Assembly (NCBI GenBank): GCA_009992215.1 | Contig: JAACWB010000009.1 | Span: 354-50,987, forward strand | DNA length: 50,634 nucleotides | Source: an archaeon | GTDB lineage: Archaea > Nanobdellota > Nanobdellia > Pacearchaeales > GW2011-AR1 | Reading direction: 5' to 3' | In this document: positions 1 through 8,496 of the stretch, piece after piece | How positions within the stretch are numbered: position 1 is the first letter of the stretch | How the letters are laid out: the number at the start of each line of letters is the position of its first letter | Position numbers and translations under genes: made by a program | The notes under the pieces: generated by a model | Seen by the model: only the letters and a program-made list of their open reading frames with translations | Told to the model about the DNA's origin: nothing | Database searches by the model: none

Positions 1-966
1 AAATATCTTGTAAAGAAAGGTTATGGTGTTAAAGAAGATTATTTACACATGGAAGAAGAGGGATGTTTAGAAAAAGCTGACGCTAAACTTGTTTCAGACA
101 GAGCAAAAAAAAGAGGAATTGGACAACTTGGAACACTCGGAGCTGGAAATCATTTTTTGGATGTTTTAAGTGTTGATGAAATTTTTAATGAAAATGTTGC
201 AAAAACATTTGGACTTAAAAAAAATCAAATTGTTATTTTGATTCATTGTGGCTCAAGAGGACTTGGGCATCAGGTTGCAAGTGATTACATAAAATTAATG
301 GAACAAGAATATGGAATTGAGAATTTGCCAGACAGAGAATTAATTAATGCCCCAATCAAAAGTAAACTTGGAGAAGAATATTTTTCTGCAATGAATGCTG
401 CTGCAAATTTTGCTTTTGCAAATAAACAATTAATTACACATTGGGTTCGAGAAGAAATGCAAATTCATTTTCCAAAGATAAAGATTGATGTCTTGTATGA
501 TGTTTGTCACAACATTGCTAAGATTGAAGAATATAAAATTGAGGGAAAGAAAAAAAAGCTTTGTGTTCATAGAAAGGGTGCTACTCGTAGCTTTGGTGCT
601 GGCCGAAGTGAAATTCCAAAAGATTATAGAAAAGTTGGACAACCGGTTTTAATTCCAGGTTCAATGGGAACTCCGTCTTATGTTTTAGTTGGAACAAAAA
701 AAGCAGAAGAATTAACATTTGGTTCAAGTGTGCATGGTGCGGGGCGTGCAATGAGTCGAAGCGAATCAGGAAAGATGAATCTCTCCAAAATTGAAAAAGA
801 TTTGAGAGAAAAAGAAATCATTGTTAAGTCTGGAAGTAAACAATCATTAACTGATGAAAATCCTTTAGCTTACAAAGACATTGAAGAAGTTGTAAATACC
901 GTAGAAGAAATTGGAATAAGTAAAAAAGTTGCTAAATTAAATCCATTAATTGTTATTATTGGTTAA
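1..966 (+). CDS. rtcB: RNA-splicing ligase RtcB, 5'-truncated by the window edge
   Basis: Frame is open from base 1; RtcB motifs GAGNHFLDV, HCGSRGLGHQ, HRKGATRSFGAG, GSMGTPSYVLVG, SVHGAGRAMSR. Confidence 0.95.
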   Translation, partial: KYLVKKGYGVKEDYLHMEEEGCLEKADAKLVSDRAKKRGIGQLGTLGAGNHFLDVLSVDEIFNENVAKTFGLKKNQIVILIHCGSRGLGHQVASDYIKLMEQEYGIENLPDRELINAPIKSKLGEEYFSAMNAAANFAFANKQLITHWVREEMQIHFPKIKIDVLYDVCHNIAKIEEYKIEGKKKKLCVHRKGATRSFGAGRSEIPKDYRKVGQPVLIPGSMGTPSYVLVGTKKAEELTFGSSVHGAGRAMSRSESGKMNLSKIEKDLREKEIIVKSGSKQSLTDENPLAYKDIEEVVNTVEEIGISKKVAKLNPLIVIIG

Positions 967-2240
967 ATTATCTTTAATTTAGAAACATACATTTGTTTTA
1001 TCTTTTTTTTATTTTTTATTGTCCACTTTTTCATAAAAGATTTTATTGTTTCTTCAATTTTTTCTTTTGCAAAAACCCTTCCTTTTTCTAAATATGTTTT
1101 ATTATGTTCTTTTTTGAATTTTTCAACAGAATTTTTATCCACTTCTTTTGGACCTGAGAAAAGCAAGTAATCTTTTTTCTTTACAATAAAATAACTTTTA
1201 CCTTCTTGTTTGTCTCCGTATTTGAATCCAAAGTCAATTACATTAAATGATTTTTCTATTTCTTTTTTTAAGTGTTTATGAAATTTCAATAATTTTGTTC
1301 CAGCAATATCTCCTTTTTGTTTTTTTGTTTTTGATAAAACTAATACAAATTCATTTCCTTCCTTTTTGGAATTTTCTTTTAATTCGTCTAAGCTAATTTG
1401 CCTTTTTTTAAAAAAACCAATACTTGGCCTTTTCAAAAATGCTTTTGCACTTTCTTTAAATTTTTCAAAAGTCTCCTCGTTTAATGCTGCAAGAACATTT
1501 CTTTCTTTGAAAGTTGGATCAATTAAAATTATTGGAGAAATTAATTTTGAGCCATTTAATTCAAATAAAATTTCCTTACTATTTTTGTAATCTTTTTCAA
1601 TGTCAATAATTAATTTTTCTTTTCTTTTTTTTGATAATTCTTTTAAGAACTTTTCAAAAGACTTGTAGGAGTAAACTAATAATTCTATTCCATAACCTGA
1701 AAATCCATTGACATAACTTTCCGCACCATATGTTTCATTTGCTGAACAAAATGCTTTTGCAAGTTTTATTTCGTCAAGAATCTTCTGTGATTTTATTTTT
1801 TTATTTATGTATTTTACATGAGAATAAGATAAATCTGTTATATTCTTTGAATCTTTTGGATTGTTTACTTTTATTACTGGAACAACCTCAATAAAAAACC
1901 AAGGATTTATGTTCACCTGAAAATAATCTCTTGAACCATGAACAATTGAAACTTTTTTTATTCCTTTTAGTAATTTTTTTGTTAATTTTGTTAAATCTTT
2001 TTCTTTATACTTTTTATCAAATCTTAAGAATAAGTCAACGTCATAACTTCCTTTTTTTACAAGAGTTTTCTTGGCAAAACTTCCTCCGACGAAAGGTTCA
2101 ACTTTGATTTTTGTTTTATTTATTCGTTTATTTATTTTCTCTAAAAAAACTTTGATTTCATCAGACATATAAGTTTCAGTTTCTTTTGAAGGAATTATTT
2201 CTTTTAATGTCTCTTTTAAGACAGAATTTATTTTATTCAT
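963..2240 (-). CDS. cca: CCA-adding enzyme (archaeal class I tRNA nucleotidyltransferase)
   Basis: GGSFAKKTLVKKGSYDVDLFLRF nucleotidyltransferase motif and archaeal CCA-like central/C-terminal regions; internal start MNKINSV preferred over the ORF start at 2255. Confidence 0.85.
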   Translation of the reverse strand: MNKINSVLKETLKEIIPSKETETYMSDEIKVFLEKINKRINKTKIKVEPFVGGSFAKKTLVKKGSYDVDLFLRFDKKYKEKDLTKLTKKLLKGIKKVSIVHGSRDYFQVNINPWFFIEVVPVIKVNNPKDSKNITDLSYSHVKYINKKIKSQKILDEIKLAKAFCSANETYGAESYVNGFSGYGIELLVYSYKSFEKFLKELSKKRKEKLIIDIEKDYKNSKEILFELNGSKLISPIILIDPTFKERNVLAALNEETFEKFKESAKAFLKRPSIGFFKKRQISLDELKENSKKEGNEFVLVLSKTKKQKGDIAGTKLLKFHKHLKKEIEKSFNVIDFGFKYGDKQEGKSYFIVKKKDYLLFSGPKEVDKNSVEKFKKEHNKTYLEKGRVFAKEKIEETIKSFMKKWTIKNKKKIKQMYVSKLKII

Positions 2241-2264
2241 ATAGTAATAGAACAAGTTTTATTT

Positions 2265-2660
2265 TTATAGCTTTTCTTCTTCTTTCAAATTGTCAGGATT
2301 CATTGTTCTTGCCAAATCAATCATATATTTTCCTTCCTCGATTCTGTATACTAGAGGTCTTTTCTTGTCAAACAATCTTGCCAAGTCAAGTTCAAATTTT
2401 CCTTCCCCAATTGCCCTAACTGATTCAAAATCCAAAATTACTGGCATATTCATATCAGTAATTCCTGCAATATCACGAACATCTTTTTCTATTTGTTTCT
2501 TTTCGTTTTCAGGAATTTCAATTACCTTTTCCTTTAACATTTGTAATTGTTCTTCACGAACATAAAAGAAAAATTTACTCTTACAACTGTTACATCCTTC
2601 GATAATTTCTCTACTTCCAACTGGAATTACTCTAGAACACTTGACGCATTGGTGTGGCAT
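2265..2660 (-). CDS. Archaeal Zn-ribbon protein (DUF2072-like)
   Basis: MPHQCVKCSRVIPVGSREIIEGCNSCKSKFFFYV; lies next to the DUF2073 and Era-like GTPase genes. Confidence 0.75.
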   Translation of the reverse strand: MPHQCVKCSRVIPVGSREIIEGCNSCKSKFFFYVREEQLQMLKEKVIEIPENEKKQIEKDVRDIAGITDMNMPVILDFESVRAIGEGKFELDLARLFDKKRPLVYRIEEGKYMIDLARTMNPDNLKEEEKL

Positions 2661-2716
2661 TTTTGTTTCTCCTTGAAATCAAAAGCCAAAGAATTATTTA
2701 AATGCTTTTGTTAAAT

Positions 2717-3124
2717 TTATTTATTCAAAAAAAGCTCGATTTTTTTCGGGTCTTGTTTAATCTCTTTTATTACTGTTGCTGGACCAATTATCGTTACTGC
2801 ACCTAAATCTCCTCCTGAGAGCCTCGTAGCAAGCTTATTTTTGAACTTTTCTATTGGGCTTTGATTATTTCCATGTGGAGAAATTACAGCTAATTCAATT
2901 CCTTTGAAATTTTTAACGTGCCCAATCATTGCCATTGTGTCTTCAATCAAACGTGATTCTTCTTCTGGTCTTAATCTTCCCTGAATTATAAGAATAGAAT
3001 TTGTAAAAGCAATATCAAGAATCTTTTTTATCCTCTCTGCTGAACCAAGATATTTTATTTCTGTATAAGGCATGAATTGAATTGCAAACCCTTTTATTTT
3101 TTTATCAGATTTTTTTATTGCCAT
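2717..3124 (-). CDS. DUF2073 family archaeal protein
   Basis: KGFAIQFMPYTEIKYLGSAERIKKILD... matches remembered DUF2073 pattern; adjacent to Era-like GTPase. Confidence 0.7.
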   Translation of the reverse strand: MAIKKSDKKIKGFAIQFMPYTEIKYLGSAERIKKILDIAFTNSILIIQGRLRPEEESRLIEDTMAMIGHVKNFKGIELAVISPHGNNQSPIEKFKNKLATRLSGGDLGAVTIIGPATVIKEIKQDPKKIELFLNK

Positions 3125-3126
3125 TC

Positions 3127-3771
3127 TTATTTAACTTTTTTTGAGATTTTGAAAACTTGTTCATAAAAATCATCTAAATTCTTTCCATATTTTGCACTCA
3201 TCCCAATTACAGGATATTCAGGGAAAGCTTCTTCAATTCTTTTTATATTTGAAGTTTTCAAATCAGATTTATTTGCAACGACTAAAACGGGAATTTTTCT
3301 AGCAACCAAATTTCCAATAATTGTTATATTAACTTGATTGTATGGATTTTCTGTTGAATCAAGTACAACAACCACCAAATCCATATCATCTAACCATTTT
3401 ATTGATTCAATTATCCCTTGTGTTGCTTCTTTTGCTCTATTTTTAGCTTCATTTTTCTTTACTTTGTATTTTAAAAAATCTTCATAATCAACTTTAGTTG
3501 TAATTCCCGGAGTATCAATCATTTTGAAAGTCATTGATTTTCCCTTGTAGTTTATTTCAACTTTTTCCTTAAATTGTACATGTCTTGTTTCATGCGGAAC
3601 TTTTGAAACTGATCCAATTTCTTCACCAGTGAAATCTTTACAAATTCTATTTGCTAAACTAGTCTTACCAGCATTTGGTGGACCGTAAAAACCTAATTTT
3701 ATGTCTTTTTTATTACGCATAATCTTAGGAAGAAATTTTTTAAAAAAATCTGTTATTCCTTTCATCGCCAT
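3127..3771 (-). CDS. Era-like GTPase
   Basis: Walker A GPPNAGKTSL, DTPG switch II, NKSD G4 motif. Confidence 0.88.
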   Translation of the reverse strand: MAMKGITDFFKKFLPKIMRNKKDIKLGFYGPPNAGKTSLANRICKDFTGEEIGSVSKVPHETRHVQFKEKVEINYKGKSMTFKMIDTPGITTKVDYEDFLKYKVKKNEAKNRAKEATQGIIESIKWLDDMDLVVVVLDSTENPYNQVNITIIGNLVARKIPVLVVANKSDLKTSNIKRIEEAFPEYPVIGMSAKYGKNLDDFYEQVFKISKKVK

Positions 3772-3796
3772 GTTATCATAAATTATCTATTATTTA

Positions 3797-6460
3797 TTAA
3801 GGTTTGTGTTCGCTGTTTTTGAAATCTCTTTGTAAATTTTGTGTTGAGAATTGAACAGGATTTTTATTTGGAATTTTTGATTTATTTTCGACGGGATTAA
3901 TTACTTTATTTAATGCTAATTCATACATTCCTGTTCTTTTACCTTCGTATTTTCTCATAATATATCTTATTTGTTCACTTGACCAACCAGATTTTCTTAA
4001 TCCTTTTTTTATTGTTTCATTATCAATTCCTTGTTTTTTCATGTTATTTACGTAAACCATTATGTTGTATAAATTATTTCTATCTTTGAATAAGTATGTT
4101 TCATATTTTATTTTGTACCATCTTTGTAACATAGAGTATATTACAATTCCAATTAAAATTAATGCCAAAAAAATTAATGCTAATAAACCATACCTGTTAT
4201 CTGTTTCTTCTGTGGTTATTTCTCCTTGAATGGACAACTCAGAAATCCCAGGAGAAATGAACAAAGGCAAATCATTTAATTCAACGTTTTTCATTGCAAA
4301 ACGAAAGGTTTTATCTTCATTTATTTGGATTGCCTTATATCCCTCTGCTTCGATTAAATCTGTCTCTGTCAGAGTTAAATCCCCTGTGTCTTCAATTATA
4401 AAGTAATAAGGATAATTAAAATATTCTTTTGGCGAAAGACTAACATCAAAAACAGTAGTTAACTCTTCAACGTCAGTTCCAAATCCAAGGGAGAGTTTTT
4501 TTGTTGAAATTAAAACATGAATATTGTTTTGATCCCAAAATAGAATTGCATTTTTAGTTTCTGTTTCTTTGCCTTCTTCTGTTGTAGTCCCCGTTATTCC
4601 TTCAAGTACTGCTAAATCAACCGTATTTTCACTTGGAAAAAAAGGTAATTTTGCCGTTGGAACAATATAAATTTTATTTGGGATTTTTGTTTCTGTTATT
4701 ACATCTATTATTTCTTTTAATTCAGATTCTGGCATTGATTCACTTGCCCTTTTTTGTTTTTCTTTTAACCAAGAAATTTTTTGTTCAATATCTGCAATAT
4801 TAATTCTATTTGTTAATATTGATTGAGTAAAAGAATCTTGTTTCTTTAATTCATTTTTGAAATCTGTTAAATCTGTTTCTAGTGTTGTTATACTTGAATC
4901 AATTAAAACTTCAGGAGACTCTACAACAATTGTGAACTCTTCACTAAACTCTGCTCCACTTGTATCAGTTAAATAAATTATCAAGGTATAATTTCCAACT
5001 TTATTATATGTATGTTCTACAGTGTTTGTCGTTGTTAATATTGAAGAATTATCTCCAAAAGTCCAATTATAATTTTTTATTTCAGAGCTTGTTGTTAAAA
5101 CAAAATTATTTGGAAAGCCCATACCTGTTTTTAATATATTTAGTGATGCCTTAAAATCTTCAACAGAAACGATTTCAGATAAAATTTCTTCATCTCCTAA
5201 ATCTAAATTATAATCATATTCATCAATTTTGTTTGGAACTAAGAATAAATCATCCAAGGTTAATTTTTGATAATCAGAATTTATTGTTGCTGGAACTTTT
5301 GATAAGTTATAAATTGTCGTTATTTTTACTCCAGGACTGTTTACAATGTCGTGATTTAGAGAAATATCTTTTATTGTTATTGTCTGATCTTCAAATGAAT
5401 AAATTCTTAATGGAACTATACATTTTTCTGTTCCACAATTTAAACTGCCATACTTGTCTAGGATATATTCCTCTATTAATGTTGAATAGTCTTCTCCAAG
5501 AGGCAAATCATTTCCTATTTTTATTTCTCCGACATTTCCAAATTTTTTTGCTCTACTTGTAATATAATATGCTGCACCAGGTTCACCTGGAGGGCTTCCC
5601 AAAAAACCACAACCGTTAACTTCATCAATGTAACCTTTTACTTTATATTCTCCATCTGCCACTGTTTTTTTTGCACAAATATAATAGAAATTTTTTTCTG
5701 GAACTAAATAATTAACATTACAATAACTTAATTCGCCTGATGCACTTAAACTTGTATTTGCAATTATACATTCGGCTAAAAGTTCATCCTCTTCTGACCG
5801 AATCGACAATGATACATTTGAAGAACCTGCTTCTTCAACTTTTATCCATGCACCTAAATTAAAACCTGGCGCTTCATCTAGTTCTATTTTTTGACAGTAG
5901 GGAGTTGTTGAAAGGGTTGGATTTAGATAACTTGTTTTTGATTCATTGAAACAACCATCTTTTATTGTGGTTGAATATGAATTTGAAGGATTTGTATTTC
6001 CAGTGTCGACAGTTAAATCGTCGAACAAATCTAATTTAATTTGGTTTAGAGTTGACTCTTGTGCATTGCTTGTTAAATTGAATGAGGCTGAAGTTATGCT
6101 ATCTAAATTTCCTTCAAATAAAAAACCCAAGAGGATACTTTCATCTTTATTTAATGTGAAAGTTTTTGTTGTTCCACTTGTTCCTAACAAATAAGATGAA
6201 TCACAATTTAGTGTTGAACAATTGTAATCGTAACTTGAATTTTCTAAAATGTTTCTTAGAGAAATTTCGTTATCAAATGAATCTGTGAAAATGGAATCAA
6301 GTTCTTGGCCTTCGAAACTAATATTTAGCCAACCTTTTAGGTAGCTTCCTTTTGCGTATTTTGTATTGATTGAATAATCTCCAACATCAAAAGTAGCTCC
6401 TGACACTACAATTAAAGACAAAATAGAAATTATTCCTAAAATTATAATAAACTTTTTCAT
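3797..6460 (-). CDS. Large secreted/membrane-anchored surface protein with PKD-like domain and C-terminal TM segment
   Basis: Signal peptide MKKFIIILGIISILSLIVVSGA; PKD-like YNWTFGDNSSILTTTNTVEHTYNKVGNYTLIIYLTD; TM LLALIFLALILIGIVIY near the C-terminus; internal ATG at 6460 follows a gaggtaaa-type RBS. Confidence 0.8.
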   Translation of the reverse strand: MKKFIIILGIISILSLIVVSGATFDVGDYSINTKYAKGSYLKGWLNISFEGQELDSIFTDSFDNEISLRNILENSSYDYNCSTLNCDSSYLLGTSGTTKTFTLNKDESILLGFLFEGNLDSITSASFNLTSNAQESTLNQIKLDLFDDLTVDTGNTNPSNSYSTTIKDGCFNESKTSYLNPTLSTTPYCQKIELDEAPGFNLGAWIKVEEAGSSNVSLSIRSEEDELLAECIIANTSLSASGELSYCNVNYLVPEKNFYYICAKKTVADGEYKVKGYIDEVNGCGFLGSPPGEPGAAYYITSRAKKFGNVGEIKIGNDLPLGEDYSTLIEEYILDKYGSLNCGTEKCIVPLRIYSFEDQTITIKDISLNHDIVNSPGVKITTIYNLSKVPATINSDYQKLTLDDLFLVPNKIDEYDYNLDLGDEEILSEIVSVEDFKASLNILKTGMGFPNNFVLTTSSEIKNYNWTFGDNSSILTTTNTVEHTYNKVGNYTLIIYLTDTSGAEFSEEFTIVVESPEVLIDSSITTLETDLTDFKNELKKQDSFTQSILTNRINIADIEQKISWLKEKQKRASESMPESELKEIIDVITETKIPNKIYIVPTAKLPFFPSENTVDLAVLEGITGTTTEEGKETETKNAILFWDQNNIHVLISTKKLSLGFGTDVEELTTVFDVSLSPKEYFNYPYYFIIEDTGDLTLTETDLIEAEGYKAIQINEDKTFRFAMKNVELNDLPLFISPGISELSIQGEITTEETDNRYGLLALIFLALILIGIVIYSMLQRWYKIKYETYLFKDRNNLYNIMVYVNNMKKQGIDNETIKKGLRKSGWSSEQIRYIMRKYEGKRTGMYELALNKVINPVENKSKIPNKNPVQFSTQNLQRDFKNSEHKP

Positions 6461-6563
6461 TTTACCTCTCTTATATTTTATAGAGAATACAAATTTAAAA
6501 ACGTTTAGATATGTATAATAATATAAATTAAATGAAAACAACAATGTTAACAATAACAAAAGG

Positions 6564-6571
6564 TTTATATA
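6564..6571 (+). promoter_or_regulatory. Putative archaeal TATA box for the T9SS-CTD gene
   Basis: TTTATATA centred about 26 nt upstream of the ATG at 6593, consistent with leaderless transcription. Confidence 0.55.
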
Positions 6572-6592
6572 TTGTTATTGCTTAGTAGTAAC

Positions 6593-8338
6593 ATGAAAGA
6601 TTTAACAAAAAAACTTGGAAAATTTGTGAAAGATAAGGTTTTGAAACCAGCTGTTTTTACAGTCGGAATTTTGGGAAGTGTATATGGTGCTAAGGCTCAA
6701 GATATTTGGGAAAATCCAGAAATCAAAGCTGCAATGAATTTTTATTCTCAACCTAATTTACATATTGTTAATGGAAAGGATTCTTTAGAATATTATGGTT
6801 CTGGAGATGTTAATTTGGATAAATCTGTTAATTACTTGGATGCTGAAGCTATTAGAAATGGAACACATAATGTGATTGCTGATGTTAAGGGAGACTCTAT
6901 TCAAGGAGATGAAGCGGATGCACAAATGATTGAAAATTATTTAGCTGGAAATATTAGTTACTTACCTGGGAAAGATTATAATCATTTAAACAGAAGTGAA
7001 AAAATTGAATGGATTAAAAAAATGCTACGAATTGATGATTCAAACAGAATGTACGTTCCTGGAGAAGTTTGTGCAGATTTTGTTACACGTGCAAATTATC
7101 ATTTCAGAGGAGGGGGAGACAGCGAAGGAATTGATGACCCAAATATTGCATTTAATCCTGATGCTGTTGGAAGATTTAATATTCCTGCATTTTATGGTTC
7201 AACAATAAGACAATCTGCAACTACGGGTGAGACTTATGGTCATGCATTATTAGTTTTTTTTGTTGGAGAAGAAGAAATGTATTCCGGAACCCCAACAAAA
7301 CTGGAAGATTATGTTGCTTTTGATATTCAAAATAGGGACGGAGATTTGGAAGTTGAAGAAATACAACCTGGAAGTTTGAGAATGAGAGACTATTTGGGAA
7401 TACAAGTTATTACTAAATTTAATAATTATCTTCCACTTGAAATTTTAAGATTTGATTTTCCAGATAATGATGGAAATTATATGGTAAATATTAATCCATT
7501 TTTTCAGGATCATATTTTGATGAGTAACCCTAATGCTCCTGATACTATTCCCCCAACTTATACCCCAAGTGACAATGTTACTGTTAGTTTTAATGAACTA
7601 AAAGAAAAGGGCTTAGAACAAATTATTGAAGAGAATAATCCAAAGGATGTTAAAGATAATGTTGACCCTAATCCTGTGACTAGTTACACTTATAGTAGTA
7701 ACCAAACAAATAATCAAAGTTATAATGATTTTAATTTTGATACTGAGATTGAATTTAGGGCTGTTGACAAATCAGGAAATGATTCAACTTCCAATTATAC
7801 AATTTCAATAAGAGATCAGGAAAAACCTAAATTTACTTATATTCCAATGGATGCTAATATTACTTCAAATCAATCTATGGAACCAAGTGAACTCGGAGTA
7901 GCAGAAGCTACTGACAATACTGAAGTTCCTGTTAATATTAGTTATTCAGATGAACAAATTGGGGAAGACAATTTATACAAATATTTTTCAAGGAAATGGA
8001 CTGCTAAAGATATTTCTAATTTGAGTATTGACAGTGTCCAATACATTAATCAACAAAAACCTACGGGATTTGATAATGTAAATGATTTAGAAAAAAAATT
8101 ATATTTTGCTTACCCAAATCCATTTATTGATAAAGTAAAAATAAACACTAATCCGAGTAGTATGGAAAAGACACATATTAAAATTTATTCTACTGATGGT
8201 AGACTTCAACAAGTGTATACTGAAGAAGGGTTTACTGAACAAGTTGAATTAGATTTATCTAAACTTAATACTGGAATTTATTTAATGCAAATAACTCAGG
8301 ATGGAAAGACTTCAACACAGAAAATTTTGAAGAAATAA
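6593..8338 (+). CDS. Secreted multidomain protein: signal peptide, dockerin-like repeats, possible papain-like cysteine peptidase domain, HYR-like region, T9SS type A-like C-terminal sorting domain
   Basis: N-term MKDLTKKL...VFTVGILGSVYGAKAQ; GDVNLDKSVNYLDAEAIRNG and DVKGDSIQGDEADAQMIENYLAG; CADF...GHALLVFF...AFDIQ; C-term AYPNPFIDKVKINTNPSSMEKTHIKIYSTDGRLQQVYTEEGFTEQVELDLSKLNTGIYLMQITQDGKTSTQKILKK. Confidence 0.85.
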   Translation: MKDLTKKLGKFVKDKVLKPAVFTVGILGSVYGAKAQDIWENPEIKAAMNFYSQPNLHIVNGKDSLEYYGSGDVNLDKSVNYLDAEAIRNGTHNVIADVKGDSIQGDEADAQMIENYLAGNISYLPGKDYNHLNRSEKIEWIKKMLRIDDSNRMYVPGEVCADFVTRANYHFRGGGDSEGIDDPNIAFNPDAVGRFNIPAFYGSTIRQSATTGETYGHALLVFFVGEEEMYSGTPTKLEDYVAFDIQNRDGDLEVEEIQPGSLRMRDYLGIQVITKFNNYLPLEILRFDFPDNDGNYMVNINPFFQDHILMSNPNAPDTIPPTYTPSDNVTVSFNELKEKGLEQIIEENNPKDVKDNVDPNPVTSYTYSSNQTNNQSYNDFNFDTEIEFRAVDKSGNDSTSNYTISIRDQEKPKFTYIPMDANITSNQSMEPSELGVAEATDNTEVPVNISYSDEQIGEDNLYKYFSRKWTAKDISNLSIDSVQYINQQKPTGFDNVNDLEKKLYFAYPNPFIDKVKINTNPSSMEKTHIKIYSTDGRLQQVYTEEGFTEQVELDLSKLNTGIYLMQITQDGKTSTQKILKK

Positions 8339-8341
8339 AAT

Positions 8342-8378
8342 AGCTTGTAGTTGGTAGCTTGTAGTGGATAGTGAGTGG
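8342..8378. repeat. Degenerate 7-nt tandem repeat tract, consensus AGCTTGT
   Basis: AGCTTGT AGTTGGT AGCTTGT AGTGGAT AGTGAGT GG, immediately after the T9SS-CTD gene. Confidence 0.7.
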
Positions 8379-8397
8379 TTAATGAAAAAAAGATAAA

Positions 8398-8496
8398 TTA
8401 TTTCTTTTTAGAAGTTTTTTCTTCTGTCTTAAATTTCCATTTTAATTGTTCAGAGATGACACACCGCAGAATTTATTCGAGGACTATGAAAAAAAT
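8398..8496 (-). repeat. Downstream segment with a second copy of the upstream gene's 3' tail
   Basis: Minus strand: TAA-ATTTTTTTCATAGTC-CTCGAATAAATTCT...GAAGAAAAAACTTCTAAAAAGAAATAA; the last 26 nt match the gene's own end at about 23/26. Confidence 0.55.
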
